Positions 27,289 to 36,995 of a stretch of 64,000 bases of DNA are shown here, piece by piece (positions within the stretch are counted from its first letter, which is position 1; every line of letters starts with the position of its first letter). Source of the DNA: CAZFQG01 sp964520785 (lineage in GTDB: Bacteria > Planctomycetota > Planctomycetia > Pirellulales > Thermoguttaceae). A program made the position numbers and the translations under genes. A model generated the notes under the pieces. The model was not told the DNA's origin, ran no database searches, and worked only from the letters and a program-made list of their open reading frames with translations. The DNA is taken from the NCBI GenBank assembly GCA_964520785.1, contig CAZFQG010000003.1, positions 20,552 through 84,551 of the forward strand, written 5' to 3'.

Positions 27289-28263
27289 ATGATGCGTCGC
27301 GGTTTTACTTTGGTCGAGCTTCTGGTGGTGATCGCCATCATCGGGATTCTGATCGCGCTGCTCCTTCCGGCGGTGCAGGCGGCCCGAGAGGCGGCACGGC
27401 GAAGCCAGTGCGCAAATAACCTCCGGCAGGTGGGTACCGCCCTTTTGAACTACGAAAGTGCAGTCGGGGCCTTTCCGCCAGGTGGGCTCTATTCCCCCAA
27501 CGGAGGATACGGCCACTCCTGGTGGATTCGGATCATGCAGTACATCGAGCAGGACGCCATCCACGGTCTGTTCGACGCCGAAGGCAAGGGAAGTCCCAAC
27601 GGCTACACCGGCTGGGTCGGCGGCGATGGGTACGCCGGAAACGTTCGCAACCGGAATCTGCTCCGCGACAAGTTCTTCCCCTTTATGTACTGTCCTTCGA
27701 GCGACCTCCCCAAATTCGTCCTCAATAACGCCGAGCACAACAACGGCAACTGCATGTCCGCCACGTACACCGGGGTCGCCGGCGCGGCGGACCATTCCAG
27801 CGCCCGCAACCGCGCGGGAACGGCGTCTTGGGGCAAGGTCTGTGCCGGCGGAACGCTCGTCATGCTCGAGAAGGTCTCCATCCGCGATATCTCCGACGGA
27901 ACCACCAACACGATAATGGTCGCCGAGCAGTCCGGCTGGTGCATCAACGCACAAGGGACCAAGACGGACTGCCGAAGCGATTGCTTCCACGGATTTCCCA
28001 TGGGCCCCGGGAACGACGGTTGGGACAGGGCCTTCAACGTGACCTGCGTGCTCCACCGGATTAACGAAAAATCCATGAGCGCGCTGGGCGTCGACGGAAA
28101 CTGCGGGCCCAACCGGCCCATCCACTCGGCCCATCCGGGCGGCGCCCAGGTCGTCATGGCCGACGGCTCGGCCCGATTCATGCAGGAAGACACGCAAATT
28201 CAGGTTTTATACGATTTGTCGAACCGGGATGACGGACATGTGCTATCGGATTCGGATTTCTAG
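27289..28263 (+). CDS. DUF1559 prepilin-type protein
   Basis: The 324-residue protein begins with a type IV prepilin signal ([19 protein letters not shown]), followed by a long hydrophobic helix. It carries the DUF1559 core ([36 protein letters not shown]) and the C-terminal H-x9-DG motif ([12 protein letters not shown]). These pseudopilin-like proteins are expanded in planctomycetes and are thought to be handled by type II/IV machinery. The GGGGAG before the ATG supports the start. A small lipoprotein gene overlaps its last 35 bases. Confidence 0.92.
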   Translation: MMRRGFTLVELLVVIAIIGILIALLLPAVQAAREAARRSQCANNLRQVGTALLNYESAVGAFPPGGLYSPNGGYGHSWWIRIMQYIEQDAIHGLFDAEGKGSPNGYTGWVGGDGYAGNVRNRNLLRDKFFPFMYCPSSDLPKFVLNNAEHNNGNCMSATYTGVAGAADHSSARNRAGTASWGKVCAGGTLVMLEKVSIRDISDGTTNTIMVAEQSGWCINAQGTKTDCRSDCFHGFPMGPGNDGWDRAFNVTCVLHRINEKSMSALGVDGNCGPNRPIHSAHPGGAQVVMADGSARFMQEDTQIQVLYDLSNRDDGHVLSDSDF

Positions 28264-28678
28264 CGGCGTTTTCGTGGGTCTGGCGTGGGCGTGCCTGCTG
28301 TTGCCGGTTCTTACCGGTTGCGGCGGTAGAGAACCACGGGGAAAGGTCTTTGGGACCGTGACCTTCCGGGGGGCGCCCGTCCCCCAGGGACTAGTCATGT
28401 TCAGCAACCAGGAGAAGGGGCTCTTTTTCACCGCCGAACTGGACGCTCAGGGAAACTATTCGGTGAGGACGGCCGATGGCGAGGGACTCCCATTGGGTAC
28501 GTACGAGGTCAGCGTGAACCCGCCGGTTCTGGACGCGCCTCCGATCGGAGCGGTCATGCAGCCGGCCCGGATTCCGGAGTTCGCGAATATCCCGCATCGA
28601 TATCGCACGGCGGCGACGAGCGGTCTGACGCTGGAGGTCCGGGAGGGGGATAACCCCTTGAATATCGAGATGCGCTGA
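28229..28678 (+). CDS. Small lipoprotein, carboxypeptidase-regulatory-like fold
   Basis: The 149-residue product has a signal peptide with a lipobox (VLTGC) and a beta-sandwich domain of the carboxypeptidase regulatory type ([39 protein letters not shown]). In planctomycetes such lipoproteins are commonly encoded after DUF1559 genes, as here with a 35-base overlap. The start may be 28229 or the ATG 9 bases later. Function is unknown. Confidence 0.8.
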   Translation: MTDMCYRIRISSGVFVGLAWACLLLPVLTGCGGREPRGKVFGTVTFRGAPVPQGLVMFSNQEKGLFFTAELDAQGNYSVRTADGEGLPLGTYEVSVNPPVLDAPPIGAVMQPARIPEFANIPHRYRTAATSGLTLEVREGDNPLNIEMR

Positions 28679-28751
28679 AGAAGGGGAAAGGTTCGCGATC
28701 ATCGGCGAAAGAGAGGGGACGCGGCGCGGGTTTTCGGCCGGTCGCGGCGCC

Positions 28752-29942
28752 TCATGCCTCGAACTTTCGGATCGGTTCTTCGTCCAAGACGAAGTCCTCG
28801 CGGCTCTCTTCGGTTTGGAAGACGGGCACTTCGAACTCCGCCTTGTAGTCGATGCCGGGAGTTTTCGCTTCCACGACGAGATGCCAGGAGATTCGTGCGT
28901 TCGCATCGGTCGGCCGGGCATCGTAGGGAATCGCGAAAAGGACGGGAATCGCGGAGCGGGTCGGATCATTCTCGGCCAGTTCACCGCGAATCCGGCGCGA
29001 GGTCTCCCACAGGGTGGTCGTGCTCTTCTCCTGAGTACGCCGGTTGATCAGATTGACCTCGAAGGCCTCGCTCGGCGAAATCTTCACTTTGGTGACGACC
29101 GCTCCGGAGAGGGCTCCTCCGACCACGCCGGGAACCTTGGCCATGTGGAAGACCGACGTTCCGTAGCGGGAATAGCGAAGGAGCATATACACGAACGCCG
29201 CGATCGTACCGAGTCCGATCAGCGGAAACAGCAGGAAGATTACCAGAAAGAAGTTGCCATACTTGATCTCCGGCAGGATTCCGAAGAGGGCCATCGGCCA
29301 AGATAACCCATTCCAAAACAGAGCGAAGAACCCCATGAACGCCAGGCCGAAGAGATCGTTGGACCGGATGCGCCCGGAGATCCACTCCGGTTTACTCCGC
29401 CAGGGTTCTCCGGGATGGAGTTCCATCGCCGTATCGGCGAATCGCTTCTTCCGCATCCAGATAAACGATCCGACGAACATGCCCAATCCGGCGATGCCGA
29501 AGGCGAGAACGAAAATGGCGTAGAAACCGACCATCTCCGTTCGAAGTTCCCGGTAGAGGACGGCGTTGTTCGGGTCGTCCGGATCGACATAACAGCGAAA
29601 CGGCCCCTTGGACCGATGATAGCCGCTGAGTTCGCGGTATTTGTCTTGCTGGTAAGATCCGACGTTGTCGCTGCCCGAGGAAATCCCGACGCGGTCGCCG
29701 ACATATTTCCTCCCCTCGATCTCGTATTCATACGTGGCGACGCACTTGTACGTCGTCGAGTCGTCGCCCCGGTGCGACTCCAGTTCGGCGCTCGTGATCA
29801 CCGCCGGCACTTCGTTCCATTCCTTCATGGCCTCGGCCTCCGAGTAGCTCGAGTACGCAAGCCATCCCATGAAGATACCGACGCCCATAAAGGGAAGGGA
29901 AAACAGCGTGAGAACCCAGGGGGCAAAACTCGATTTTCGCAT
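28752..29942 (-). CDS. DUF3592-type membrane protein
   Basis: A 396-residue protein with an N-terminal transmembrane helix (WVLTLFSLPFMGVGIFMGWL) and then a soluble segment typical of DUF3592 (AVITSAELESH, YEYEIEGRKYVGDRV, RCYVDPDDPNNAVL). A further helix follows, then two more around residues 250-310, and a long C-terminal cytoplasmic or periplasmic domain. The ATG at 29942 starts just before the first helix; the frame is open 57 codons upstream but without features. No function is known. Confidence 0.7.
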   Translation of the reverse strand: MRKSSFAPWVLTLFSLPFMGVGIFMGWLAYSSYSEAEAMKEWNEVPAVITSAELESHRGDDSTTYKCVATYEYEIEGRKYVGDRVGISSGSDNVGSYQQDKYRELSGYHRSKGPFRCYVDPDDPNNAVLYRELRTEMVGFYAIFVLAFGIAGLGMFVGSFIWMRKKRFADTAMELHPGEPWRSKPEWISGRIRSNDLFGLAFMGFFALFWNGLSWPMALFGILPEIKYGNFFLVIFLLFPLIGLGTIAAFVYMLLRYSRYGTSVFHMAKVPGVVGGALSGAVVTKVKISPSEAFEVNLINRRTQEKSTTTLWETSRRIRGELAENDPTRSAIPVLFAIPYDARPTDANARISWHLVVEAKTPGIDYKAEFEVPVFQTEESREDFVLDEEPIRKFEA

Positions 29943-30406
29943 GGGCCGAGAACTCCGGGGCCGCAAGTTCGCCGAAGGTCGTTGATCGGGGCTTGGAAAC
30001 CGGAGCCGGCCGGCCACCGCGGACTCGCGAAGAGCGACCGGCCGCCGGGACGTTCCCATTTCCGGATCACGACATCCCCCTCTCGCCGTCCGCGACGAGA
30101 GGAGCCGTTTCATCAGAAGTATGCGCCATGAAAAAGGAAAAGGGAATCCCGGGCTCCGGATCGAATTCGGCCGAAGCGATCCGACGATTCGCGGTTTCCT
30201 CTTTGTCGCTTGGACGAGGCTCGAAACGCGTCCTGGTCGTCCCCTTCGTCGAGGGAAAAACGGGGCATCCGGTTGACACCGCGACGATTGTCGCGATAAT
30301 ACCGGTTATGCGGAAAAAAAGGAGTTTCGCACGATTCGGTTCTCATTCCGGCCGTCAGAGCCATGGATGCCGGCTCCGCGGCGGGGGTCGCCGTGAGGTC
30401 TCGGAA
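29943..30406. other. Divergent intergenic region with promoter and dyad
   Basis: It separates the DUF3592 gene from the MscK-like channel gene. Apart from the promoter at 30273-30300, the plus-strand frame is open but lacks domain character and is treated as untranslated. Confidence 0.4.
30273..30300 (+). promoter_or_regulatory. Promoter of the MscK-like gene with overlapping operator-like dyad
   Basis: A perfect TTGACA (30273-30278) and GATAAT (30295-30300) are 16 bases apart. CGCGAC (30280-30285) and GTCGCG (30290-30295) form a perfect inverted repeat around GATT that fills the spacer and touches the -10. A bound repressor there would block the promoter. The leader to the ATG at 30407 is about 100 bases. 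Confidence 0.6.
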
Positions 30407-33400
30407 ATGCATGCGCCGGCGCTTGCGGCAACGTCGTTGGCTGCGTCCGGCGTCTACCCGGTTGCGTTCCGCTTCGCGAAGTCGGCGTGCATCTTTTTCT
30501 TTCTTTGGGGCTGGATGCTCCATACCGGCTTCGTTTCCGGCCAGACCACTCCGGCGACCATCCCGGCCGAGGTGGTCTCGGTAGATTCGATCGAGGCGAA
30601 GCTCAAGGACCTGGGGACGGTGGGCGACCTGGACGAGGAAACCCGCGCAAGGGTTCAGGCGACCTATCAGGAAGCCTTGAAGGCGTTGGAATCGGCCGGG
30701 CAATGGCGGGCGAAGGCGGCGCACTATCAGTCGATGGTCGACTCGGTACCGGAAGAGCTGGCCCGGACCAAATCGGAACTGTCCACTCTGCCGGAGAAGC
30801 CGGCGGCCATGGAAACTGACGGAACGGTCGTCGAACTGGAGCGGACCCTCGCCCAAAAGGAGTCCGCGTTGTCGGAACAAAGGGCGGAATTGTCCGAGCT
30901 GGAGGCGGAGGCGAAGCGGCGCGCCGCCCGGCGCGCGGAGGTGCCCAAGTTGCTCGACGAGGCAAGGCGGCGGCTGGGGCAGATCGAAATCGAACTCCAG
31001 GCGGCGCAGAGTTCCGAGGAAGGGGTGCATTTGGCGGGGGCGCGGCGGGCCCTCGCCGGGGCCAGGCGGCGGGCCGTGGAGCAGGAAATCCTCGCGCACG
31101 AACGCGAGCCCAAGGCGTACGAGGCCCGAACGGAGGTATTGCCACTGCGGCGAGACCTGGCGGCGAAGCGCGTGGCCCTTCTGGAAGCCGAGATCGGGGT
31201 GCTCCGAGAGACGCTGAACCGGCGGAGACGGAGCGAGACCGAGGCCCAATTCCAGCGTGCGCGGCGCGAGGCGAGCCTGGCGGCGCCGGAGGTCGCGGAG
31301 CACCTTGAGCGAAACGCGGATTTGGCCAAAAGGAGAAAGGATCTGGCCGCCAAGATCGCCGAGACCGGACGGCAATTGGAGCAGAGTCACAAGACCCTGG
31401 CAGCCATGCAGGACCAGTTCGCGCGAGTTCAAGAGAAGGAAGAGGCGATCGGACTGACGAACACGATCGGCCTATTGCTGCGAAAACAGAGGGACATGCT
31501 GCCGGACGTCCGACCATGGCGCGAGAGCGTCGCCAAGCGGCAGAGCGAGATCCGCGACATCCGGCTGGAGCTCCTCCAGCTCGACGATCGACGGTCCGAG
31601 CTGGCGAACCTCGGCGGCCGACTGGACCGTGAATTGGACTCCCTGGATTCAGAGAGTCAAGTCGCGGACCGGGATAACGTCGAGTCGGCGATCCGCGATG
31701 CGCTCGAAACGGAAAAGGAGTATCTCGCCGCCTTGATCGTCGACGCCAACGCCTATTTCGATCGACTGATCGAACTGGACATGGCTCAAAGGCGGCTTAT
31801 CGAACAGACCAGAGAATACCAGGAATACGCCGACGAACGCGTCCTCTGGATCCGGAGCACCTCGACGATCGGATTGGCGGATCTCCGTTATGTCGTCGCC
31901 GGAGCGCGCCGTCTGGCGGAACCGGCGGCTTGGCTCGACATGATCCGGGCGATCGTCGCCGAAGTCCGGTCGAATTCTCTCGCCGCATGCACCGCGGCGT
32001 TGGTTCTGGTCCTGGTAATCTACGCCGGACGCCGCGCAAAGCGGCGGATCCGTCTCAACGGAGAGAAAGCGGCGCGTTCGACCTGCTGTCGCGCGTTTCC
32101 CACGCTTGAAGCCCTTTTGCTGACGATCTTCCTCGCCTCGATTCTGCCGGGCGTCCTCTGGTGCGTCGCGTGGCGATTGAGCCTTATCGATTCCGACGGA
32201 TTCTGGATCGGGGTCTCCGAGGGCCTGTTTTTCGTCGCCAAGGCATTATTCGGGTTGATGCTGGTTTACCACGCGTGCCGCCGACTGGGACTGGCGGAGG
32301 CCCATTTCGATTGGCCCGTTTCGGCGATCCGCTCCTTGCGGCGTTATGCGCGATGGAGCATGTTTTTCATCCTGCCGCCCGCGTTCGTCTCCGCGGCGGC
32401 GGAAACGGGTCCGGGGAATTCGGCGGCGGACGCCGTGGGACGTCTGAGCCTGACGGTCGCCGCCTTTCTGGCCGCCGCGTTCCTCGCCGGGGCGCTGCGT
32501 CCCGGCGGACCTTTGGCGCTGGCGATCTGGAGCGCATATCCCAACGGCCGTCTGCGGAAGACGCGCTTCTTTTGGATTCCGGCCGCGTGGCTCCTCCCCT
32601 TCGCCCTGGTCGTCCTCGCGGTCCTCGGGTATTACTACACGGCGCAGCGCCTGGCCGGGTGCATCGCGACGACCGGCTATCTGTTGCTGGGATTGGTATT
32701 CCTCAGGGCCCTGCTGCTGCGCTGCATTTTGGTCAAACGACGTTTCCTGGCCATGGAGGCGGCCAGGCAGCGGCGCGCGGCGATGCAATCGGAGGAGAAA
32801 TCGTCCAATGAAGGATCCATTCCGTCGGTCGTTCCGGTTCCCACGGAACCGAATCTGGACCTGGCGACGATCAATACCCAGGCAAGGCGACTGGTGGAGT
32901 ATTCACTCCTCCTCGGCGGAGCGATCGGGTTGTGGTTCATCTGGGTCGATGTCCTGCCCGCCTTGAGCATGCTGCGGCACGTCGAAGTGTGGCGGTCGCT
33001 CGACGAAGCACGATTCGTGACCCTGGCCGACATGGCCCTGGCGGTTCTGATCGGAATGACCGCGTTCAGCGCCGCGAAGAACATCCCGGGGCTGTTGGAA
33101 ATGGCGTGGCTGCAACGTCTGACCCTCGATAACGGCTTGCGGTACACGCTGGGAACGGTCTCCCGGTACATGATCACGATCATCGGTGTCATCGCCGTCT
33201 CGTACGTCCTCGGTATTAGCTGGTCCAAGGTCCAGTGGCTGATCGCGGCCATCAGCGTCGGCCTCGGATTCGGCATGCAAGAGATATTCGCGAATTTCGT
33301 CTCCGGTCTGATCATGCTCTTCGAGCGCCCCATTCGAGTCGGCGATATCGTCACCATCGGCGACGTGACCGGCGTCGTCTCTCAGATTCGCATGCGCGCG

Positions 33401-33868
33401 ACGACGATTACGAACTGGGACCGCAAGGAATACATCGTTCCGAACAAAGAGTTCGTCACGGGGCGTCTGCTGAACTGGACTCTCAGCGACAAACTGAACC
33501 GAGTGGTGGTCGAAGTCGGCATCGCGTACGGATCCGACACGCCAACGGCCTCGCGGATTCTCCTGGAAGTGGCCAATCAGCATCCATTGATTCTCGACGA
33601 CCCCGAGCCGAGCGTGACGTTCGAGGCGTTCGGCGACAGTGCGCTGAATTTCGTCCTGCGGTGCTACCTTCCCGACTTGGAGAACCGACTCAAGACCGTC
33701 CACGAGCTGCACATGGAGATCGACCGGCGCTTCCGCGAGGCGAAAATCGAGATCGCCTTTCCGCAGCGGGATATTCACGTCCGTTCCCTCCCCGAGATGC
33801 CGGCGGCGGCCGACGCGAAAGCGAGGGGCACGGTCGGACCGCTTGGCGGTTTCGCGGAAGACCGATGA
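30407..33868 (+). CDS. Large mechanosensitive channel, MscK/MscM-like
   Basis: The 1153-residue protein has a signal peptide (hydrophobic ACIFFFLWGWML, cleavage near VSG), then a long periplasmic region (residues ~45-500) with heptad-rich coiled coils. Multiple membrane helices follow (residues ~530-900), and a C-terminal MscS core begins with VGLGFGMQEIFANFVSGLIM, then FERPIRVGDIVTIGDVTGVV and IVPNKEFVTGRLLNWTL. Length and layout match MscK/KefA and MscM, which protect cells from osmotic downshock. The start at 30407 has GAGG eight bases upstream and fits the leader from the promoter; an ATG at 30308 would be leaderless. Confidence 0.88.
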   Translation: MHAPALAATSLAASGVYPVAFRFAKSACIFFFLWGWMLHTGFVSGQTTPATIPAEVVSVDSIEAKLKDLGTVGDLDEETRARVQATYQEALKALESAGQWRAKAAHYQSMVDSVPEELARTKSELSTLPEKPAAMETDGTVVELERTLAQKESALSEQRAELSELEAEAKRRAARRAEVPKLLDEARRRLGQIEIELQAAQSSEEGVHLAGARRALAGARRRAVEQEILAHEREPKAYEARTEVLPLRRDLAAKRVALLEAEIGVLRETLNRRRRSETEAQFQRARREASLAAPEVAEHLERNADLAKRRKDLAAKIAETGRQLEQSHKTLAAMQDQFARVQEKEEAIGLTNTIGLLLRKQRDMLPDVRPWRESVAKRQSEIRDIRLELLQLDDRRSELANLGGRLDRELDSLDSESQVADRDNVESAIRDALETEKEYLAALIVDANAYFDRLIELDMAQRRLIEQTREYQEYADERVLWIRSTSTIGLADLRYVVAGARRLAEPAAWLDMIRAIVAEVRSNSLAACTAALVLVLVIYAGRRAKRRIRLNGEKAARSTCCRAFPTLEALLLTIFLASILPGVLWCVAWRLSLIDSDGFWIGVSEGLFFVAKALFGLMLVYHACRRLGLAEAHFDWPVSAIRSLRRYARWSMFFILPPAFVSAAAETGPGNSAADAVGRLSLTVAAFLAAAFLAGALRPGGPLALAIWSAYPNGRLRKTRFFWIPAAWLLPFALVVLAVLGYYYTAQRLAGCIATTGYLLLGLVFLRALLLRCILVKRRFLAMEAARQRRAAMQSEEKSSNEGSIPSVVPVPTEPNLDLATINTQARRLVEYSLLLGGAIGLWFIWVDVLPALSMLRHVEVWRSLDEARFVTLADMALAVLIGMTAFSAAKNIPGLLEMAWLQRLTLDNGLRYTLGTVSRYMITIIGVIAVSYVLGISWSKVQWLIAAISVGLGFGMQEIFANFVSGLIMLFERPIRVGDIVTIGDVTGVVSQIRMRATTITNWDRKEYIVPNKEFVTGRLLNWTLSDKLNRVVVEVGIAYGSDTPTASRILLEVANQHPLILDDPEPSVTFEAFGDSALNFVLRCYLPDLENRLKTVHELHMEIDRRFREAKIEIAFPQRDIHVRSLPEMPAAADAKARGTVGPLGGFAEDR

Positions 33869-33910
33869 CGGACCACTTGACGACGAAGGCGACCGTTTCC
33901 CATTCCGGGC

Positions 33911-35083
33911 CTACGTCAACCGCCGGCGAGCCTCTTCGGCCCAGACGCTGTCCGGGGCGTGGGTAAGAAGCGCCCGCCAATGTCGCCTCGCTTCGTCATC
34001 GCGGCCGGTTCTTTCCAGCAGTCGCGCGAGATGGCAGTGGACGTCGGCGTAGTCGCCGTGATAGCGCAGCGCCCCCAGGAAAGCCGCTTCGGCCAGATCG
34101 AGTTGCCCCGTCTGGGCGAGAACGACGCCCAGGTTGGCCCGCGCTTCGACGAAATCCTCGTCCAGCTCGATCGCCATGTAGTAGCGCTCCCGCGCGGCCG
34201 GGTAGTCTTCCATGCGGTAGAGGAGTTCGGCCAGTTGAAAGCAGCGTTCGGCGGTGGGGCCCTCGGCGGCCATGAGGGCGCGGAGCATCTCCGCGGCGGC
34301 CTCCAGTTCCCCCGCCTCTTCGAGGGCGTCGGCCATTTCGGCGATTTCCTCCGGCTTCGTCGGCACCGGCATCGCATGGGGGGCCAGCTCCTCGAGTTCC
34401 GGCGGCGGCCCCGCCGGGTCCCCGGACGCCGCCCGCTCGTCCTCCGAGAATTCGAACCGGAGTTGCCCGGCGGAATCGACCAGGCCGTCCCCCTGACGCA
34501 AGAGCACTTCCTTCCCTTCGACCATGACCGTCAGTTGCGCCAGTGACCTGCCGACGCTCGGGACGTACCGGGCGAGCGATTCCAGTCGCCGTTCGATCGC
34601 TTCGGCGGAAATGCCGGAGGCCAGAAGCCTCGCAAGCTGCTTCGCGTTGGCGACCTCGTGATAATCGAAGTAGGGCAGGCGGCGGACCTCTCGCGCCGGG
34701 ACGATCAAACCTCGACGCCGCCATCGGCGGATCACGGCGACCGGAACGCCCAGCAATTCGGCCAGCATGGCCGGGGTGTACAATCGGTCGAGCGATCTCG
34801 ACTCGTCGAGAAGACCGAGTTCCTGCCAAAGCCGGGTCTCGCCGACGATCTCGACCGCCTGAGTCTCCAAAACGGCCTTGATGGCTTGGGAAGCCTCGGA
34901 ATCGTCGGCCAGAAAGTCCTCGATGGTATTCTCTTCACCGATCACGATCCAGTCGATCCGAGACGACGGCCGTTCGCAGACGATCGCGCCCCGCGCACGG
35001 ACCAACTCCGCGGCCTCTTTCCGCGACATGCTCGACAGACGCCCCAAAAAGGCGATCCGTTTTCCTTCCAACACGTGCGACAC
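33911..35083 (-). CDS. BRCT-MerR-TPR fusion protein
   Basis: The 390-residue product combines three modules. Residues ~4-75 resemble a BRCT domain (LEGKRIAFLGRLSSMSRKEA, IDWIVIGE). Residues ~100-165 are a MerR-type helix-turn-helix (YTPAMLAELLGVPVAVIRRW, then YFDYHEVANAKQLARLLASG). The last 150 residues hold TPR units (CFQLAELLYRMEDYPAARER, ARANLGVVLAQTGQLDLAEA). It is probably a DNA-binding regulator with a protein-interaction tail. The GTG at 35083, 7 bases after the YTV gene, is preferred; upstream ATGs overlap that gene by 80 bases or more. The target is unknown. Confidence 0.7.
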   Translation of the reverse strand: MSHVLEGKRIAFLGRLSSMSRKEAAELVRARGAIVCERPSSRIDWIVIGEENTIEDFLADDSEASQAIKAVLETQAVEIVGETRLWQELGLLDESRSLDRLYTPAMLAELLGVPVAVIRRWRRRGLIVPAREVRRLPYFDYHEVANAKQLARLLASGISAEAIERRLESLARYVPSVGRSLAQLTVMVEGKEVLLRQGDGLVDSAGQLRFEFSEDERAASGDPAGPPPELEELAPHAMPVPTKPEEIAEMADALEEAGELEAAAEMLRALMAAEGPTAERCFQLAELLYRMEDYPAARERYYMAIELDEDFVEARANLGVVLAQTGQLDLAEAAFLGALRYHGDYADVHCHLARLLERTGRDDEARRHWRALLTHAPDSVWAEEARRRLT

Positions 35084-35090
35084 GGCGGCC

Positions 35091-36602
35091 TTATGCTCTC
35101 GGGCCGCCCGTCTTGCGGTAAACGTCTTCCTGCGGGGCAGGGACGGGCGTCTCGTCCGGTCGCTGGACATCTTGAAGCGGTTCACCACCCCGGTCGTCGG
35201 GTACTTCGTCGGCCGCGCCGTTTTCCGCCCCCTCCTTGGCCTTCCAGCCATCCGGCGAGTCCGCCGGAGCCGCGTCGATTCCCGAAGGCCTCGGCCGGAG
35301 GTCCTCCTCGTCGGGCGCCGGGGCCGGCGTCGGCCGTTGGACGTTCACCTCGCCGGGCGCGGCCGACCCGGGCATCACCGGAGTCTCGGTAACGATCGGG
35401 TTCCCGCATGCGTCCAGCGGGATACGGTAGCAGACGACCCGGGGTCTGCGGGCGGTGTACGTAACCGGAACGCGGCGTTCCACGCAGCGCGGCACTTGAA
35501 CCGTTTCCTCGTAGGCGACCATCCGACACGTCCGCACCGGAATCTGCTCCACCCGTTCTTCGCTCACCCAGCGGCAGGTGGTGACCGGAACCCGTCGGAC
35601 TTGCCGTTCCGTGACCATCCGGCAGACTTGAACCGGAACCTGCTGCTCGACCCGTTCCACGACCGGTCGCGTGACGGTGTACGGAATCTGCCGGACGTTC
35701 TCCTGGGCGACCATGCGGCGGACCTGATAGGGTACCTTCCGTACGACTTGCTCATCCTGATAGGAGCAGACCTCGACCGGCACCTGCTTGGCGACCGTCT
35801 GCGGCACGTATTGCGTAACCGGGGTCTGTACCGCGACGACGTTCGGAACGTAGGTTTGCTTCAGCTCGAAGGTGGGCTGCCTGGCTACCCAGTACAATCC
35901 GCCCGGACGATAGACGGCCGCCCCGGTTACCGGATCGGTCGCGCAGGAGGCACCTTGCCACGTGAGCTTGTTCTTGAAAAGACGGCATTGCGGCTTTTCG
36001 ACCAACTGGTTCACGTAACCGCCCTGATCGACCAGACTCGTCCGCAACGTAGTCACCGGCTGCATGCAGGTCTGATACTGGGTTTGGTACACCGTCTGCC
36101 GGACTGGACGCCGAACCGTGAACGTTTCGGTCCGTTCGTGCGTTTCCCACACTGGATGATACGTGACGTAGCGTTCCTCTCTGGTCGAGGTCTCGCTCAC
36201 GTAACGGACGCGGTTGTAGCTGCAGTCGCGCATCTGCGTCTCCCACACCGGACGCTGCACGGTGTAGTGCTCCTCGCGTTCGCTGGTCTCGTAAACCGGC
36301 CGGGACACCGTATAGCGCCTTTCGCGCATCTCGGTTTCCCAGACGGGCCGATAACGCGTCACCTGGAGCTGGTCGTAGACCGTTTCCGTTTCGATTCGGT
36401 ACGCGGTGACCGGGTACTCTTCGTAGACGGTCTGATAAACGATCCGATACTCCTGGCCGCCTACCATGGGGGCGAACGTCGTGACCGCCGGCGCAGCCAT
36501 CGTGGTCGACTCCCCGCAACACGGTTGCGCAAGCGCGCTTCCCGGAACAAGTAATGCCAGCGCGGTTCCGACCGCCCAAACAAGTCTCATTGATTGGTTC
36601 AT
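35091..36602 (-). CDS. Secreted YTV-repeat protein (planctomycete wall type)
   Basis: The 503-residue protein has a signal peptide (cleavage after SALA) and many short repeats of the form Y-T-V-x-R-P-V-x-E-T, such as RRYTVSRPVYET, EHYTVQRPVWET and IPYTVTRPVVER. Cysteines occur at regular places (VQVCRMV, VTTCRW, VRTCRMV). This repeat (YTV domain) is reported in planctomycete surface proteins. The C-terminal 100 residues are acidic, Pro-rich and likely disordered. AAGGAT upstream supports the start. It is probably co-transcribed with the BRCT-MerR-TPR gene 7 bases downstream. Confidence 0.85.
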   Translation of the reverse strand: MNQSMRLVWAVGTALALLVPGSALAQPCCGESTTMAAPAVTTFAPMVGGQEYRIVYQTVYEEYPVTAYRIETETVYDQLQVTRYRPVWETEMRERRYTVSRPVYETSEREEHYTVQRPVWETQMRDCSYNRVRYVSETSTREERYVTYHPVWETHERTETFTVRRPVRQTVYQTQYQTCMQPVTTLRTSLVDQGGYVNQLVEKPQCRLFKNKLTWQGASCATDPVTGAAVYRPGGLYWVARQPTFELKQTYVPNVVAVQTPVTQYVPQTVAKQVPVEVCSYQDEQVVRKVPYQVRRMVAQENVRQIPYTVTRPVVERVEQQVPVQVCRMVTERQVRRVPVTTCRWVSEERVEQIPVRTCRMVAYEETVQVPRCVERRVPVTYTARRPRVVCYRIPLDACGNPIVTETPVMPGSAAPGEVNVQRPTPAPAPDEEDLRPRPSGIDAAPADSPDGWKAKEGAENGAADEVPDDRGGEPLQDVQRPDETPVPAPQEDVYRKTGGPRA

Positions 36603-36995
36603 GACGTTATCCTTAATCCTTCCATAAACATGCGCGGATTCTGGTGAATCGAGAACTCCTCATCTTGAGTTTGGCAAAAAAAACGCAAAATGGCAAATGC
36701 CCCGAGGGGCCGATTTTCGCCCTCGTCGTTCGCAACTATATGCCAAAAAACGAATTGCGTCCGCGAAAATTTCCTTAAGATTTTTTACGCCCCGGCCGAC
36801 GAGTGGGTTCACCGCGGCCGGATAATCAAGACAGACGACACAGCCCCTAAAGAAGGCACTTACGGCCATCCCCTGAATCTGGTTCCCCAAAACCCTTCAC
36901 GAAGCCGTCGGAAATGGTACGTCTGGTCGCCGACCGGTGCGGTCCCGCGGTACGCTGCGGATGGCTCCGAGAACATCTCCGAAATATGACCGGCG
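36603..36995. other. Intergenic region, no gene seen
   Basis: A 99-codon plus-strand frame lies here but has no RBS, signal or recognisable motif. The stretch near 36760-36790 is AT-rich for this genome. It is upstream of the YTV gene and downstream of the sugar transferase gene (both on the minus strand) and probably holds the YTV promoter. Confidence 0.35.

Noticed and set aside
36690..36989. A 99-codon plus-strand frame between the YTV and sugar transferase genes
   Set aside because: No RBS, signal or domain-like composition; residue usage looks random.
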